NCBI RefSeq assembly: GCF_003148495.1
Contig: NZ_QGGH01000002.1
Location: 186,001-250,000, forward strand
From: Mesorhizobium loti
GTDB lineage: Bacteria; Pseudomonadota; Alphaproteobacteria; Rhizobiales; Rhizobiaceae
Direction of reading: 5' to 3'
DNA: 64,000 nucleotides
Position numbers and translations under genes: made by a program. The notes beneath the pieces were generated by a model, which was given only the letters and a program-made list of their open reading frames with translations, was not told where the DNA came from and did not search any database. Below, in pieces: positions 16,410 to 25,161 of this stretch (the first letter of the stretch is position 1; each line of letters begins with the position of its first letter).

Positions 16410-17969
16410 TCATGCCGGTTTGAAATCGGTGAACACGGGTTCGCCATTCGGCTTCAGGCCGGCCACAAGCCTGTCTCGATTCATGATGCCGGTGACCTCA
16501 TGCGTCAGGAAAACGTAATTGCCGTTCTCCTCCATCAGGTCCTGCAGCTTCTTGTAGATGACATCGCGTTTCGCCGCATCGAGCTCGACCATGCCTTCGG
16601 CATTGAGCTTGTCGAACTCCTCGCTGGAAAACCGCTCCCAGTTCCAGACGCCGATCTGGTCGCGGGTGAACCAGGCAGTCGCCCAGCTCGGATCCGGCTG
16701 CATGGAGAAGCGGCTGACGATCATCTGCAGCTTCTTCCAGTAGTCGCCTTCCTTGGCGCCAAGCGTCCAGAAGGTGCCGCTGTCGTTCTGCTTGATCTCC
16801 ACAGTGAGGCCGACATCCTGCAGGTTCGACTGCACGACCTGCGCCGCGGTCAGGCGCTCGGTCTTGTTGAGGATGTCGAGCGTGATCGTCGTGCCGGCCA
16901 GCCCTTCCTTGGCGATCATGTCGCGGGCGCGGTCGGGATCGAAATCGAAAAGGTTCTTCTCGCGATGGCCGGGCAGGCCGGGCGCGATGATGCCGGTGGC
17001 GATGGCGGCGGCGCCGAAATAGGCGGCGTCGACCACTGCCTTGCGGTCCACGGCGTACTGAACCGCGCGGCGCATGTTGGGATTGTTGAAGGGAGCGACA
17101 TCCTGGTTCATGCCCAGCCAGACAAAGGCCAGCGAAGGCTTCTCGACCACTGTCGTCTTTGGCGGCGGCGTCTGCTTCAGCCGCGAGATGGAGGACACCG
17201 CGGTCCAGGTGTAATCGAGGTCGCCGGCCTCATAGCCGAGTTCGGCCGTCTTCTCGTCCTCGATCGGATGGATGTGGATTTCCGCGAAGGCGCCTTGCTC
17301 GTATTTCCAGTCGGGATTGCGCACCAGCACCGTGCGCTGCTTGGGCAGCCATTCCTTCAGGATGTAGGGGCCCGACTGGGCCACCGGCTTGACGCCCATC
17401 TTGCCACCGAGTTCGGTGATGGCGCGCTTCGACAGGATGGTGCCGGACGGCGTCGGCAAGGTCGACGTCCACAGCGGTGCGAAGGCCTGCTTCAGGTGGA
17501 TCAGGCCAGACAGCTTGTCCTTGACCTCGACCTCCTTGAGCGTGGCCCAGTCGCCGGAATAGGGGCTCTTGTTGGCGGGGTCGGCGATGCGTTCGATCGA
17601 AAACTTGACGTCTTCGGCCGTCATCTGGCCGTAGCCATCGGTGAAGCCGATATTGTCGCGCAGTTGGAAGGCGACGGTCAGCGGATCGAGCTGCTTGATC
17701 GTTTCCGCCGCCATCGGCCGCCAGCCCCAGCTGTCGCCCGGCGTGGTGACGACGAGGCCGGCGAAGATGACGCTGGTGATGTCGCCTTCAGGAGCTGCCA
17801 GCCGGAAGCAGGGGTCGAGCGTCTGGATGTCGGCATAGGAGCGCACCTTCAGGATCGGACCGTCGCTCGACCAGGAAACCCGTGGATTGACCATTGAGGC
17901 GAGACCAAAGGCGCCGGCTCCGGCAAGCAGGCTGCGGCGGGAAACCCTAGTGTCGGCTAGATTGGACAT
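16410..17969 (-). CDS. Peptide ABC transporter substrate-binding protein (family 5)
   Basis: Periplasmic family 5 binding protein for the Dpp-type transporter (519 aa). It begins MSNLADTRVSRRSLLAGAGA: a twin-arginine-like SRRSLL followed by a hydrophobic stretch, so Tat export is plausible. Family marks: LKVRSYADIQTLDPCF at the mature start, MTAEDVKFSIERIADP (about 117-132), NPNMRRAVQYAVDRKAVVDAA (about 288-308) and a long C-terminal lobe. ATG 17969 lies behind AGAGGGG. First gene of the peptide operon. Its upstream region carries the TAGACA-N4-TGTCTA dyad also seen before the dipeptidase gene. The ligand is unknown; the adjoining peptidases suggest short peptides. Confidence 0.92.
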   Translation of the reverse strand: MSNLADTRVSRRSLLAGAGAFGLASMVNPRVSWSSDGPILKVRSYADIQTLDPCFRLAAPEGDITSVIFAGLVVTTPGDSWGWRPMAAETIKQLDPLTVAFQLRDNIGFTDGYGQMTAEDVKFSIERIADPANKSPYSGDWATLKEVEVKDKLSGLIHLKQAFAPLWTSTLPTPSGTILSKRAITELGGKMGVKPVAQSGPYILKEWLPKQRTVLVRNPDWKYEQGAFAEIHIHPIEDEKTAELGYEAGDLDYTWTAVSSISRLKQTPPPKTTVVEKPSLAFVWLGMNQDVAPFNNPNMRRAVQYAVDRKAVVDAAYFGAAAIATGIIAPGLPGHREKNLFDFDPDRARDMIAKEGLAGTTITLDILNKTERLTAAQVVQSNLQDVGLTVEIKQNDSGTFWTLGAKEGDYWKKLQMIVSRFSMQPDPSWATAWFTRDQIGVWNWERFSSEEFDKLNAEGMVELDAAKRDVIYKKLQDLMEENGNYVFLTHEVTGIMNRDRLVAGLKPNGEPVFTDFKPA

Positions 17970-18282
17970 GCTCTACCCCTCTGCTGTTTTTCGTAGTCTT
18001 GTTTTTCAGGCCGCTGGCCATTCTCCAAGCCGGGCCGAATGTGTCGTTCGGCTAAAACTGCTAATAATAGACACACATGTCTAGCGAAAATTTTGCCGGC
18101 ACGTCCGAATCTTGGATACGGACGATCTTGCGGAAAATCTCGATATCTGTTCCGACCCGCCGGCGCGTCGACTTTGGCAGGCGGGCGGGCGAAATGTGAT
18201 CGCCCACATGGCGCGGCCTGGCCCGCCATTCGGTGGGATCTGGATCAAGTGCTGGAGCGGAGATGCGCCTCTCCGCCGCCGG
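17970..18282. other. Gene-free 313-nt stretch upstream of the peptide operon
   Basis: Between the peptide-binding-protein start and the dipeptidase stop. It holds the AT-rich promoter zone of the peptide operon around 17985-18070, the dyad at 18068-18083, and a small 7-bp hairpin GCGGAGA/TCTCCGC (18257-18263 and 18270-18276) just past the dipeptidase stop that may mark its transcript end. I see no gene in 18084-18256. Confidence 0.5.
18068..18083. promoter_or_regulatory. Operator candidate AGACA-N4-TGTCT, upstream of peptide ABC operon
   Basis: TAGACACACATGTCTA has 6-bp arms TAGACA and TGTCTA around a 4-nt centre, about 100 nt upstream of the peptide-binding-protein start. The same AGACA-N4-TGTCT core recurs at 19377-19390 between the dipeptidase and S9 peptidase genes, so one regulator may control transporter and peptidases together. 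Confidence 0.55.
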
Positions 18283-19275
18283 TCACTTCCAGATTTCAGC
18301 CGCCAGGCGCATGAAATTGCCGCCCAGGACGTCGCGCACGGTTTGCTCGGACTGGCCACGGCGGAGAAGAACCTCGGTCAGTTCGCGCATCTGACCTGGA
18401 GCCGAGTAGCTTGTCGCCCCCTCCGGATATTCGCTCTTGGGCCAGAATTGCGGGTTGTCGGAAATGATGCGGTCAATGCCTTTGAAGTCTACCGGAAAGG
18501 CGTAGTCCAGTCCGATGCCGACATGATTTGGACCAACCAGATCGACGAGATATTCGATGTGGTCAGCCAGCCTGTCCGAGTCCGTCCGTCCTTCTCCCAG
18601 GAAACGATTGAGCCCGACGATCGCGACGATGCCGCCGGTGCGCGCGCAGGCCTTGATCTGCTCGTCGGTGATGTTGCGGCCATGGCCGCACAGGGCCTTG
18701 GCGTTGGAGTGCGAGAATATGACCGGCCTGTTGGAGTACTCCATCACCTCCATCGAGGTGCGGTAGCCGGTGTGGGTGACGTCGACGAACATGCCGAGAC
18801 GGTTCATCTCGTCGATGACCTGGCGGCCGAACGCCGTCAGATTGGTCTCGACATCGTGACAACCGCCGCCGGCGAGGTTGTTCCTGTTGTAGGCAAACAG
18901 GATCTGGCGGACGCCCAGATGGTGATAGAACTCCACCATCTCAATGCGGCCGTCGAGCGCGTTCATGCCCTCGATGTCGAAGGTGATCGCCAGTGTGCCC
19001 TCGAGCTTGGCCTTGCGGATTTCCGCGACGGAGGAGACCAGCGTGTAGTGCTCAGGATTGGCAAGGATCCAGTGGCGGAAATTCGCCAGGGTCCGCACTG
19101 TCTGCTCCCAGGGCAACAGGTCGAAGCCGACATCGATCGACAGATAGTTGATGCCGGCGTCACGCCAGATCTGCAGATTGTTCAGGTCCGCGGCTGGGTC
19201 CGGCATGAAGCCGGAATGCGCATCCCATATGATTTCACTGTCGAAAATGGCCTTGGCGGCAGTCGAAACGCTCAC
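18283..19275 (-). CDS. M19 (membrane/renal) dipeptidase-like protein with an altered metal motif
   Basis: Peptidase family M19, normally a binuclear-zinc dipeptidase (330 aa). The GTG at 19275 follows GCGAGGAAAA and is preferred to a TTG further up. Conserved family pieces: FDIEGMNAL (bridging Glu), DVTHTGYR and FSHSNAKAL (zinc His pair), HGRNITDEQI (Arg) and GLDYAFP (catalytic Asp). The N-terminal HxD zinc motif (DGHND in most members) reads DAHSG instead, at codons 19210-19224, so the expected Asp ligand is Gly. The protein may bind one metal or use a different reaction. It is divergent from the S9 peptidase and shares an operator-like dyad with the peptide ABC operon. No signal peptide. 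Confidence 0.88.
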   Translation of the reverse strand: MSVSTAAKAIFDSEIIWDAHSGFMPDPAADLNNLQIWRDAGINYLSIDVGFDLLPWEQTVRTLANFRHWILANPEHYTLVSSVAEIRKAKLEGTLAITFDIEGMNALDGRIEMVEFYHHLGVRQILFAYNRNNLAGGGCHDVETNLTAFGRQVIDEMNRLGMFVDVTHTGYRTSMEVMEYSNRPVIFSHSNAKALCGHGRNITDEQIKACARTGGIVAIVGLNRFLGEGRTDSDRLADHIEYLVDLVGPNHVGIGLDYAFPVDFKGIDRIISDNPQFWPKSEYPEGATSYSAPGQMRELTEVLLRRGQSEQTVRDVLGGNFMRLAAEIWK

Positions 19276-19376
19276 TTTTCCTCGCTCTCTCGGCAACACC
19301 AACACGACGGAAGACCGGATCAAGCGGCGTTCCGGACGTGCGATTCAGATGCAGTGCGCATCAAGTATCAGGCCAC

Positions 19377-19395
19377 AGACACATGTGTCTAGACA
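19377..19395. promoter_or_regulatory. Operator candidate: overlapping palindromes in the dipeptidase/S9 divergent gap
   Basis: AGACACATGTGTCTAGACA contains the perfect 14-bp palindrome AGACACATGTGTCT (19377-19390) and the perfect 10-bp palindrome TGTCTAGACA (19386-19395). It lies about midway in the 231-nt gap between the divergent dipeptidase (19275) and S9 peptidase (19507) starts. TGTCTAGACA fits the loose TGT-N4-ACA shape of many GntR/FCD operators. The cognate regulator is not obvious; no such gene adjoins. Confidence 0.6.
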
Positions 19396-19506
19396 GTCCG
19401 GAATGAGCCTGTATGGTCGCCGTCGCTGCCATTTGGACAATGCGGCGCGGCTCCAGCGAATGGATGCGCGACGGGTCCTGAACGCATCCTTGTGTGAGGG
19501 TATTCG

Positions 19507-21507
19507 ATGCAACGGGATTTTCGCTCGTCAGTGGAATTCGAAGCCGTCCACAGGTTCTACAGCGATCTTCTGGGCGCACCCGGACATGTTTTCGGCGGCC
19601 GCTCGCTGTGTGGTCATCAGGGTGCTGGGCAGCTTTATTTTATCGGCCAGAGTTTCGAAGGACCGATCGAGGGCGGAACCAGCAGCAGGCTCTACGAGGT
19701 CGAGCGCGGCAGTGGCGCGATCAAGCGCCTCAGCGACAGGGAAGCGCGTCAGATCCGCTTGTCGCCCGACGGCAGACTGCTGGCATTCGCCTGCCAGGGT
19801 GAAGGTCCTGCGACGGACCTAATCGAGACGAGATCAGGCGGCGCCGTTGTCGCGAGCGTCGCCTTGCGTGGGCGCATCGAGCAGATTGACTGGTCGCCGG
19901 ACGGCAAAAGGCTTCTTCTCGTGGTTGCCGGCGCCGCCGCGGACCTTGCCGGCATCCATGGCGGCTATGCCCAGAAGCAGCCCGCTGAAGCCGAGGCCTG
20001 GCTGCCCGAGGTGCGGCTCGGCGAAGGCGAGGATTTGTGGCGCACCCTGTGGATATGGGATCTTGAGGGCGCTGCGCGCCAGCTCACGGCACCGCCGTTG
20101 AATGTCTGGGAAGCAAGCTGGTCCGGCAAGGACAGCATCGCGGCACTGGTCAGTGACGATCACAGCGAAGGCAGCTGGTACAGGGCGCGGCTGGCACTGG
20201 TCGACGCCGGCTCGGGTGAGGCACGGATCGTTCACACGCCGCGGGACCAGATCGGCTGCGTCAGAGGCAATCCGAGCGGCGACAAGGTCGCGTTCGTGCA
20301 GGCCTTCTGCAGCGATCGCGGACTGGTTTCAGGCTTGCTTTCCATTCTCGACGTGACGACGGGCGACGTTGCAACGGCGGACACGCTGGGCATCGATGTG
20401 ACGTCGATCGAATGGCGCTCGACGACGATGATCCATTTCGCCGGCGCGCGCGGTCCCGAAACGGCAAGCGGAGATTTCTCGCTCGAGCGGTCGGTTGCCA
20501 CGCAACATTGGGCGTCGCGTGAACTCACCCATGGTGAGTGGGTGCCCGCGTCCAGTCCGATCGGTGACAAGGGCTCGCTGTTCATCGCCGAATCCTGGTC
20601 GCGCGCCCCGTTCCTGGCCGAAGAGACCAACGGCACAATTGTCGAACTGGCCTCGCTGGCGGCACAAGGTGAAGCCGGCGCCACAGCACCGTGCGGCACG
20701 ATCGAGCCGTTCGAATGGACAGCGCCGGACGGGCTGAAGATCCAGGGCTGGCTGGTGCGGCCACAGGCGGTCACCGGCCCGACGCCGCTGTTGGTCGACG
20801 TCCATGGCGGCCCGGTCTCCGCGCACCGCAATCGCTGGCTTGCCCGGTCACGCGCCGGCGCCATTCTCGCCAGCCGCGGCTGGACGGTCCTCTTCCCCAA
20901 CCCCAGGGGCAGCACCGGACGCGGCGACGACTTTGCCCGCGCGGTGAAGGGCGACATGGGCGGCGCCGACGCGCAGGATATCATCTGCGGCGTCGACGCG
21001 TTGATCGAGCGGGGCCTGGTGGATACCGCGCGCGTCGCCGTGACGGGTACCAGCTATGGCGGCTTCATGTCGGCATGGCTGCCTTCGCAAACCGGCCGTT
21101 TCGCAGCGGCGATACCGATCTCTCCGGTCGGCGACTGGTACAGCCAGCACCGGACATCGCAGATCCCCGAATTCGACGAGATCATGCTGACGACGTCGCC
21201 ATGGGAATCCGGTGGCGACTATTTTTCGCGAAGCCCTGCCTTCCACAAACAGAAGAAGATCGTGCCGACATTGATCATGGCCGGCGCTATCGACAAGAGC
21301 ACACCGCCCGGCCAGGCCGAAGAATGCCATTTCGCGGCGCTCAGATCGGGGGCGCCGAGCGCGCTCGTCATCTATCCGAATGCCGGACACAGCCTGCGCG
21401 GCTATCCCGAATACATCGATAGCGCCGCCCGCATTCTGTGGTGGCTGGAAAGACATGTCGGTCCAGCCAACGGCACCGGACCATCAGCAAAGGGAGACCA
21501 GGGATGA
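19507..21507 (+). CDS. S9-family prolyl oligopeptidase-type peptidase
   Basis: Serine peptidase of family S9 (666 aa; acylaminoacyl-peptidase/DPP-like S9C shape). The N-terminal half is a beta-propeller with repeats such as RLSPDGRLLAFACQ and DWSPDGKRLLLVV. The C-terminal alpha/beta hydrolase (about 415-650) contains DVHGGPVSAHR, the nucleophile motif GTSYGGFMSAW, the acid in GAIDKSTPP and the base in NAGHSLRG, so the catalytic triad is complete. No signal peptide: intracellular peptide breakdown. Its stop overlaps the next start by 4 nt (ATGA), coupling it to a DAO-type flavoprotein. A likely partner of the peptide importer. Confidence 0.92.
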   Translation: MQRDFRSSVEFEAVHRFYSDLLGAPGHVFGGRSLCGHQGAGQLYFIGQSFEGPIEGGTSSRLYEVERGSGAIKRLSDREARQIRLSPDGRLLAFACQGEGPATDLIETRSGGAVVASVALRGRIEQIDWSPDGKRLLLVVAGAAADLAGIHGGYAQKQPAEAEAWLPEVRLGEGEDLWRTLWIWDLEGAARQLTAPPLNVWEASWSGKDSIAALVSDDHSEGSWYRARLALVDAGSGEARIVHTPRDQIGCVRGNPSGDKVAFVQAFCSDRGLVSGLLSILDVTTGDVATADTLGIDVTSIEWRSTTMIHFAGARGPETASGDFSLERSVATQHWASRELTHGEWVPASSPIGDKGSLFIAESWSRAPFLAEETNGTIVELASLAAQGEAGATAPCGTIEPFEWTAPDGLKIQGWLVRPQAVTGPTPLLVDVHGGPVSAHRNRWLARSRAGAILASRGWTVLFPNPRGSTGRGDDFARAVKGDMGGADAQDIICGVDALIERGLVDTARVAVTGTSYGGFMSAWLPSQTGRFAAAIPISPVGDWYSQHRTSQIPEFDEIMLTTSPWESGGDYFSRSPAFHKQKKIVPTLIMAGAIDKSTPPGQAEECHFAALRSGAPSALVIYPNAGHSLRGYPEYIDSAARILWWLERHVGPANGTGPSAKGDQG

Positions 21508-22775
21508 GTTCAAACGGCAGCCATGGCGGAGGCGATAACAGACATATCGCGGTGATCGGCGGCGGCATCATCGGCTGCAGCGCGGCTTTTCATCTGCTGC
21601 GGTCCGGCGTGCGCCAGGTGACGGTCATCGATGCGGGCCAGCCGGGTGCCGCAACCACCAGCGCTGGCGCGGGATTTGTCTCCCATTGGTCCGCCGGCAT
21701 GATCCCGCTCGGCGAAGAGGGTTTTCAGCTGCAGCAATATGGCCTCGATTTCTATCGCCGGCTGCACGAGGTCGGCGTCGAGATCGGCTATCGGCCAAAC
21801 GGCACCTTGATCATGGCGCTGACCGAGGACGGGCGCGAACGCTTCGTCCGCCCGGTGCTGGACTCTCCCTATGCGCCGCCGGAAATGCAGGATCTGAACG
21901 CCGCGCAGATCGGCCAGAAGATGCAGGGCCTCATCGATCCGGCGCGGGTTCATTCGGCGGCCTACAATCCGCATGGCATCCAGCTCGACACCAAGCTGGC
22001 GATGGGTGTGCTGACCGGCCAGATCAGCGAGCTCGGCGGCATTTTCCGCAGCAAGACACGTGTCAATGCCGTCCGTGATGCCGGCGACCGGGTGACGATC
22101 GAGACCGATCAGGGCAGCCTTGAGGCCGACGGCGTGATCGTTGCCGCCGGCGCCTGGAACAACCAGGTCATATCAGGCCTTGGCTGGCAATTGCCGCTGC
22201 TGCGGGTCGTCGCAACGCGCATCGTCACCGACGACCGTGGGCTGCCGTCGACCATTCCCACCGTCCAGTGCCGCGAATTGCGGCTGTGGCTGCGCGAGAC
22301 ATTCGGCGCCGTCATGTGGGGAACCGGCCGGCACTACAAGCCCTTGTACAAGACGAATGACAGCGAAATCGAACCCGGCCAGCCGCACAATCTCGAGCTG
22401 ATGCGGGAGACCTCCGAGCAGGAGCTTGCCGAGCTGCAGACGGTGTTCCCGCCGCTGCGCGGTTCGACGATCGCGAGCTGGGCGCAAGGCGTGCCGTGCT
22501 ACACGCCTGACAACGGCCTCATCGTCGGCAAGGTGCCCGGCAGCGACAACGTCGTGGTTGTCGGCGGCGACAACGAGAGCGGCGTCACCCATGGACCAGG
22601 TCTTGGCCGGCTCTCCTGCGAACTGGTCCTCGGGCAGACCCCGTTCGTTTCCGCCGAGCGGTTCCGTGTCGATCGCTATGCCTCCGACGCCTTCAAGTCG
22701 GAAGCCGAGATCGAAGCCGCCATGCCGGTCTGGGGCGCGCGTCATGAGGCGTCGCGGTTTGGTCGCGAGGCCTGA
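21504..22775 (+). CDS. FAD-dependent oxidoreductase, DAO / sarcosine-oxidase family
   Basis: Flavoprotein of 423 aa that would oxidise an amine or amino acid. The dinucleotide-binding motif VIGGGIIGCSAAFHLL lies at residues 15-30, followed by the DAO pattern VIDAGQPGAATTSAGAG. The substrate half holds VARIVTDDRG-like strands, and the late VVGGDNESGVTHGPGLGRL closes the FAD site. The ATG at 21504 has GGGAGACCAGGG in front and overlaps the S9 peptidase stop. An open frame from 21438 only extends into that peptidase. Being coupled to a peptidase it may oxidise a released amino acid; D-amino acid, N-methyl amino acid and imino acid substrates are all possible. Confidence 0.9.
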   Translation: MSSNGSHGGGDNRHIAVIGGGIIGCSAAFHLLRSGVRQVTVIDAGQPGAATTSAGAGFVSHWSAGMIPLGEEGFQLQQYGLDFYRRLHEVGVEIGYRPNGTLIMALTEDGRERFVRPVLDSPYAPPEMQDLNAAQIGQKMQGLIDPARVHSAAYNPHGIQLDTKLAMGVLTGQISELGGIFRSKTRVNAVRDAGDRVTIETDQGSLEADGVIVAAGAWNNQVISGLGWQLPLLRVVATRIVTDDRGLPSTIPTVQCRELRLWLRETFGAVMWGTGRHYKPLYKTNDSEIEPGQPHNLELMRETSEQELAELQTVFPPLRGSTIASWAQGVPCYTPDNGLIVGKVPGSDNVVVVGGDNESGVTHGPGLGRLSCELVLGQTPFVSAERFRVDRYASDAFKSEAEIEAAMPVWGARHEASRFGREA

Positions 22776-22801
22776 TCGGAGCTGTCCCCGACGCTGGCCT
22801 G

Positions 22802-23695
22802 TCAGCTGTCGCCGACGCTATCGAGCAGCGCCTGCGCCACCGCCCTGACCACCGGGCCGGCATTCTTCCTCATGACGATGTGGAAGGAGCCGGCGTGGCG
22901 ACGCGAGGTCTTGGTCAGCCGGACGAGCTGGCCGCGACGCAGATGCTCGTCGGCGAATCCCGCCCAGGCGAGTGCCGCGCCGCGCCCGGCGATGGTTTCG
23001 TGTATCATCGACATGTAGCCGGTGAACCGAGGTCCATCGAGTTTCCGGTCGGTCCCGATCCACGATTGCCAACTGTCGATCGCGCCCGGCGGCGTCACCT
23101 GATGCAGCAGCGGCACTGTCATGAAAGCCTCGGGCTCTTCCGAGCCGAGCGCCGGATAACGCGCCAGGAACGCCGGCGCGCAAACCGGGAACCATTCACC
23201 GTCGAGCAGTTTTTCGGTCAAGAATTCGGGCCATTGCCCGGCTTCGCCGAAACGGATCGACAATGCCACTTCAGGCTGGTCGAAATCCCTGTAGTCGGTG
23301 GATGTCTGCAAAAGCACCCGGCCATCTGCCACCCGCGAGGTGATGAGGTCGAAGCGCGGCATCAGCCATGCCTGCGCGAGGTCGTGGCTGCAGCCGACCA
23401 CGAATGTATCGCTATCGTGCGCGGTCAAATCCTCGACCGCTTGCCTGATGGTGCTGAGACCCTCGCGGATCGCTTCGGCCAGCGTGTTGCCGGCCCCGGT
23501 GACGGCGACGCGATTGCCTTTGCGCGTGAACAGTTCGACCGACAGCTGGCGCTCAAGATTGGCGACATGCCTGCTGACCGCCGATTGCGCGATGTTGAGC
23601 TCCTGCGCGGCCAGTGTCAGCCCGCCATGCCTGGCGGCAGCCTCGAAGACGACCATGGCGTTCAGCAGGGGAAGCGATGTCTTGAGGGTTTTCAC
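22802..23695 (-). CDS. LysR-family transcriptional regulator
   Basis: LysR-type regulator (297 aa) with an N-terminal helix-turn-helix near residues 18-50 (GLTLAAQELNIAQSAVSRHV) and the usual C-terminal effector domain (about 92-297). GTG 23695 gives MKTLKTSLPLLNAMVVFEAA, the standard family start. Divergent from the Rieske oxygenase gene; the dyad GATATGA-N7-TCATATC at 23722-23742 in the shared gap is a good autoregulatory site candidate. It probably activates the oxygenase/TPP-enzyme operon in response to an unknown coinducer. Confidence 0.93.
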   Translation of the reverse strand: MKTLKTSLPLLNAMVVFEAAARHGGLTLAAQELNIAQSAVSRHVANLERQLSVELFTRKGNRVAVTGAGNTLAEAIREGLSTIRQAVEDLTAHDSDTFVVGCSHDLAQAWLMPRFDLITSRVADGRVLLQTSTDYRDFDQPEVALSIRFGEAGQWPEFLTEKLLDGEWFPVCAPAFLARYPALGSEEPEAFMTVPLLHQVTPPGAIDSWQSWIGTDRKLDGPRFTGYMSMIHETIAGRGAALAWAGFADEHLRRGQLVRLTKTSRRHAGSFHIVMRKNAGPVVRAVAQALLDSVGDS

Positions 23696-23721
23696 GGTCC
23701 AAACCTGCCTTCATGCCTTTT

Positions 23722-23742
23722 CGATATGAAGGTCTATCATAT
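23722..23742. promoter_or_regulatory. LysR-type operator candidate
   Basis: GATATGA (23722-23728) and TCATATC (23736-23742) are exact complements around 7 nt, in the 128-nt gap between the LysR and oxygenase starts. The shape fits the T-N11-A LysR box. Part of it, ATATGAAGGT, recurs at 25206-25215 in front of the next gene of the operon. Confidence 0.55.
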
Positions 23743-23823
23743 CTGTATTTGCCGCAAGCCTTTCCGCATCGCACACTCTATCGAAACATCATCCTAACGC
23801 CAGCGAGCAGAAAGGTGTTTGCC

Positions 23824-25161
23824 GTGCAGGCCTACACACCGAACAGCCAGCCTATCGACAGAAGCGAGACCGTCAGGCTGATCGACCGGCAGCGTCCTGA
23901 CTGGTCGCTGGAACAGGCCTTCTATGCCGACCCGGCAATCTTCGCGCTGGAACGGGACTTGTGGTTTCCGCGCCAATGGATGCTTGTCGCCCATGCCAGC
24001 GAGGTGCCTGAAAAGGGCCGCTACATCGTGCGCCAGCTTTTCGACGAGGAGATCATCGTCGTGCGCTTCGGCGACGGCGAGGAGGACATCGCTGCCTACT
24101 ACAATGTCTGCACCCATCGCGGCTCGCGGCTCTGCGCCAAGGATGGTCGCGGCAAGCTTCTGGTCTGCCCTTATCATGCCTGGTCGTTCAGGCTGACCGG
24201 CGAACTGAAGTCACGGCAGGATCTTCCGGCAAGCGTCGATCCGGAAGCGTTGGGACTGCACCGCGTGCCCTGCAAGAGTTTCGGCGGCCTCGTCTTCTGC
24301 GGCCTTGATGCCAATTCGCTGCCCGACATCCAGCCTGTCGCGGACGGGCTGACGGGCGGCTTGCGCGAAAACGGCCTCGACCGTGCACGCATCGTCGCGC
24401 GCAAGAATTATCTCACCAAGGCGAACTGGAAGCTGGTGCTCGAGAACTTCCTCGAATGCTATCACTGCCGGCCGGCTCACCCCGAATATTACCGCGTCAA
24501 TGGCCACGTCAAAGTGACCGCGACCCGCGACGTCGACAAGGCAGTCGAGTGGCAGAACGAAATCGAGGCCTGGCACAGCGTCATCGGCGATGCCGAGTTC
24601 CACAAGGGCGCATGGCAGGCCGGCGACCTCGACACGATGCCGTTTGCCATGCACCGCAAGCCGATCGGCTCCGGCCGCAACACGCTGTCCAATACCGGCC
24701 AAGCAGTGTCACGCCTGATGGGCGGCCGTCACGCCTATGATGGCGGCGAAAGCGGCTTCCGCCTCGGGCGCCTGTCGTTTGCAAGTGCTGCCAATGACTA
24801 TGTCACGCTGTTCCAGATGATCCCGCGCAGCGCCACGGAAACCGACGTCATCCTGACCTGGCTTGTCGACAAGGATGCCGATGGCGACATCGACGCCGAT
24901 GCGATCAGCTGGATGTGGGACGTCACCACGGTGCAGGACAAGAAGATCACCGAGGACAATGCCGACGGCATCATGTCGCGCGCCTACCGGCCGGGGCCCT
25001 ACACGCCGCTGGAAGGCCAGACGTCGTTCTTCGTGCAGACCTACCTGTCGGAACTGCGGTCGCTGCTCACAGGCACGCGCGGCGCGCCGCTCAGCCAGTG
25101 GTCCGCGCCGAAGGAGCTTTTCGCATCGCCGAAAGCGGCGAGCTGCAATACACGGCTCTGA
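23824..25161 (+). CDS. Rieske non-haem iron oxygenase, GbcA/CntA-like alpha subunit
   Basis: Oxygenase component of a two-component Rieske enzyme (445 aa). The GTG at 23824 has AGAAAGG 8 nt ahead; GTG 23815 is a less well-placed alternative. The Rieske [2Fe-2S] motif is CTHRG (about 96-100) with CPYHAW about 20 residues on. The mononuclear iron site is ENFLECYHCRPAHPEYY, with two His. The late block DKKITEDNADGIMSRAYRPG followed by PYTPLE resembles glycine-betaine and carnitine monooxygenases more than ring-hydroxylating dioxygenases, so oxidation or demethylation of a quaternary or methylated amine is likely. The reductase partner is not adjacent. Family assignment is firm, substrate inferred. 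Confidence 0.88.
   Translation: MQAYTPNSQPIDRSETVRLIDRQRPDWSLEQAFYADPAIFALERDLWFPRQWMLVAHASEVPEKGRYIVRQLFDEEIIVVRFGDGEEDIAAYYNVCTHRGSRLCAKDGRGKLLVCPYHAWSFRLTGELKSRQDLPASVDPEALGLHRVPCKSFGGLVFCGLDANSLPDIQPVADGLTGGLRENGLDRARIVARKNYLTKANWKLVLENFLECYHCRPAHPEYYRVNGHVKVTATRDVDKAVEWQNEIEAWHSVIGDAEFHKGAWQAGDLDTMPFAMHRKPIGSGRNTLSNTGQAVSRLMGGRHAYDGGESGFRLGRLSFASAANDYVTLFQMIPRSATETDVILTWLVDKDADGDIDADAISWMWDVTTVQDKKITEDNADGIMSRAYRPGPYTPLEGQTSFFVQTYLSELRSLLTGTRGAPLSQWSAPKELFASPKAASCNTRL

Noticed and set aside
23824..25161. Aromatic ring-hydroxylating dioxygenase
   Set aside because: Rieske and iron motifs are shared, but the late motif pattern fits GbcA/CntA-type amine oxygenases better, and no beta subunit or ring-cleavage gene is nearby.
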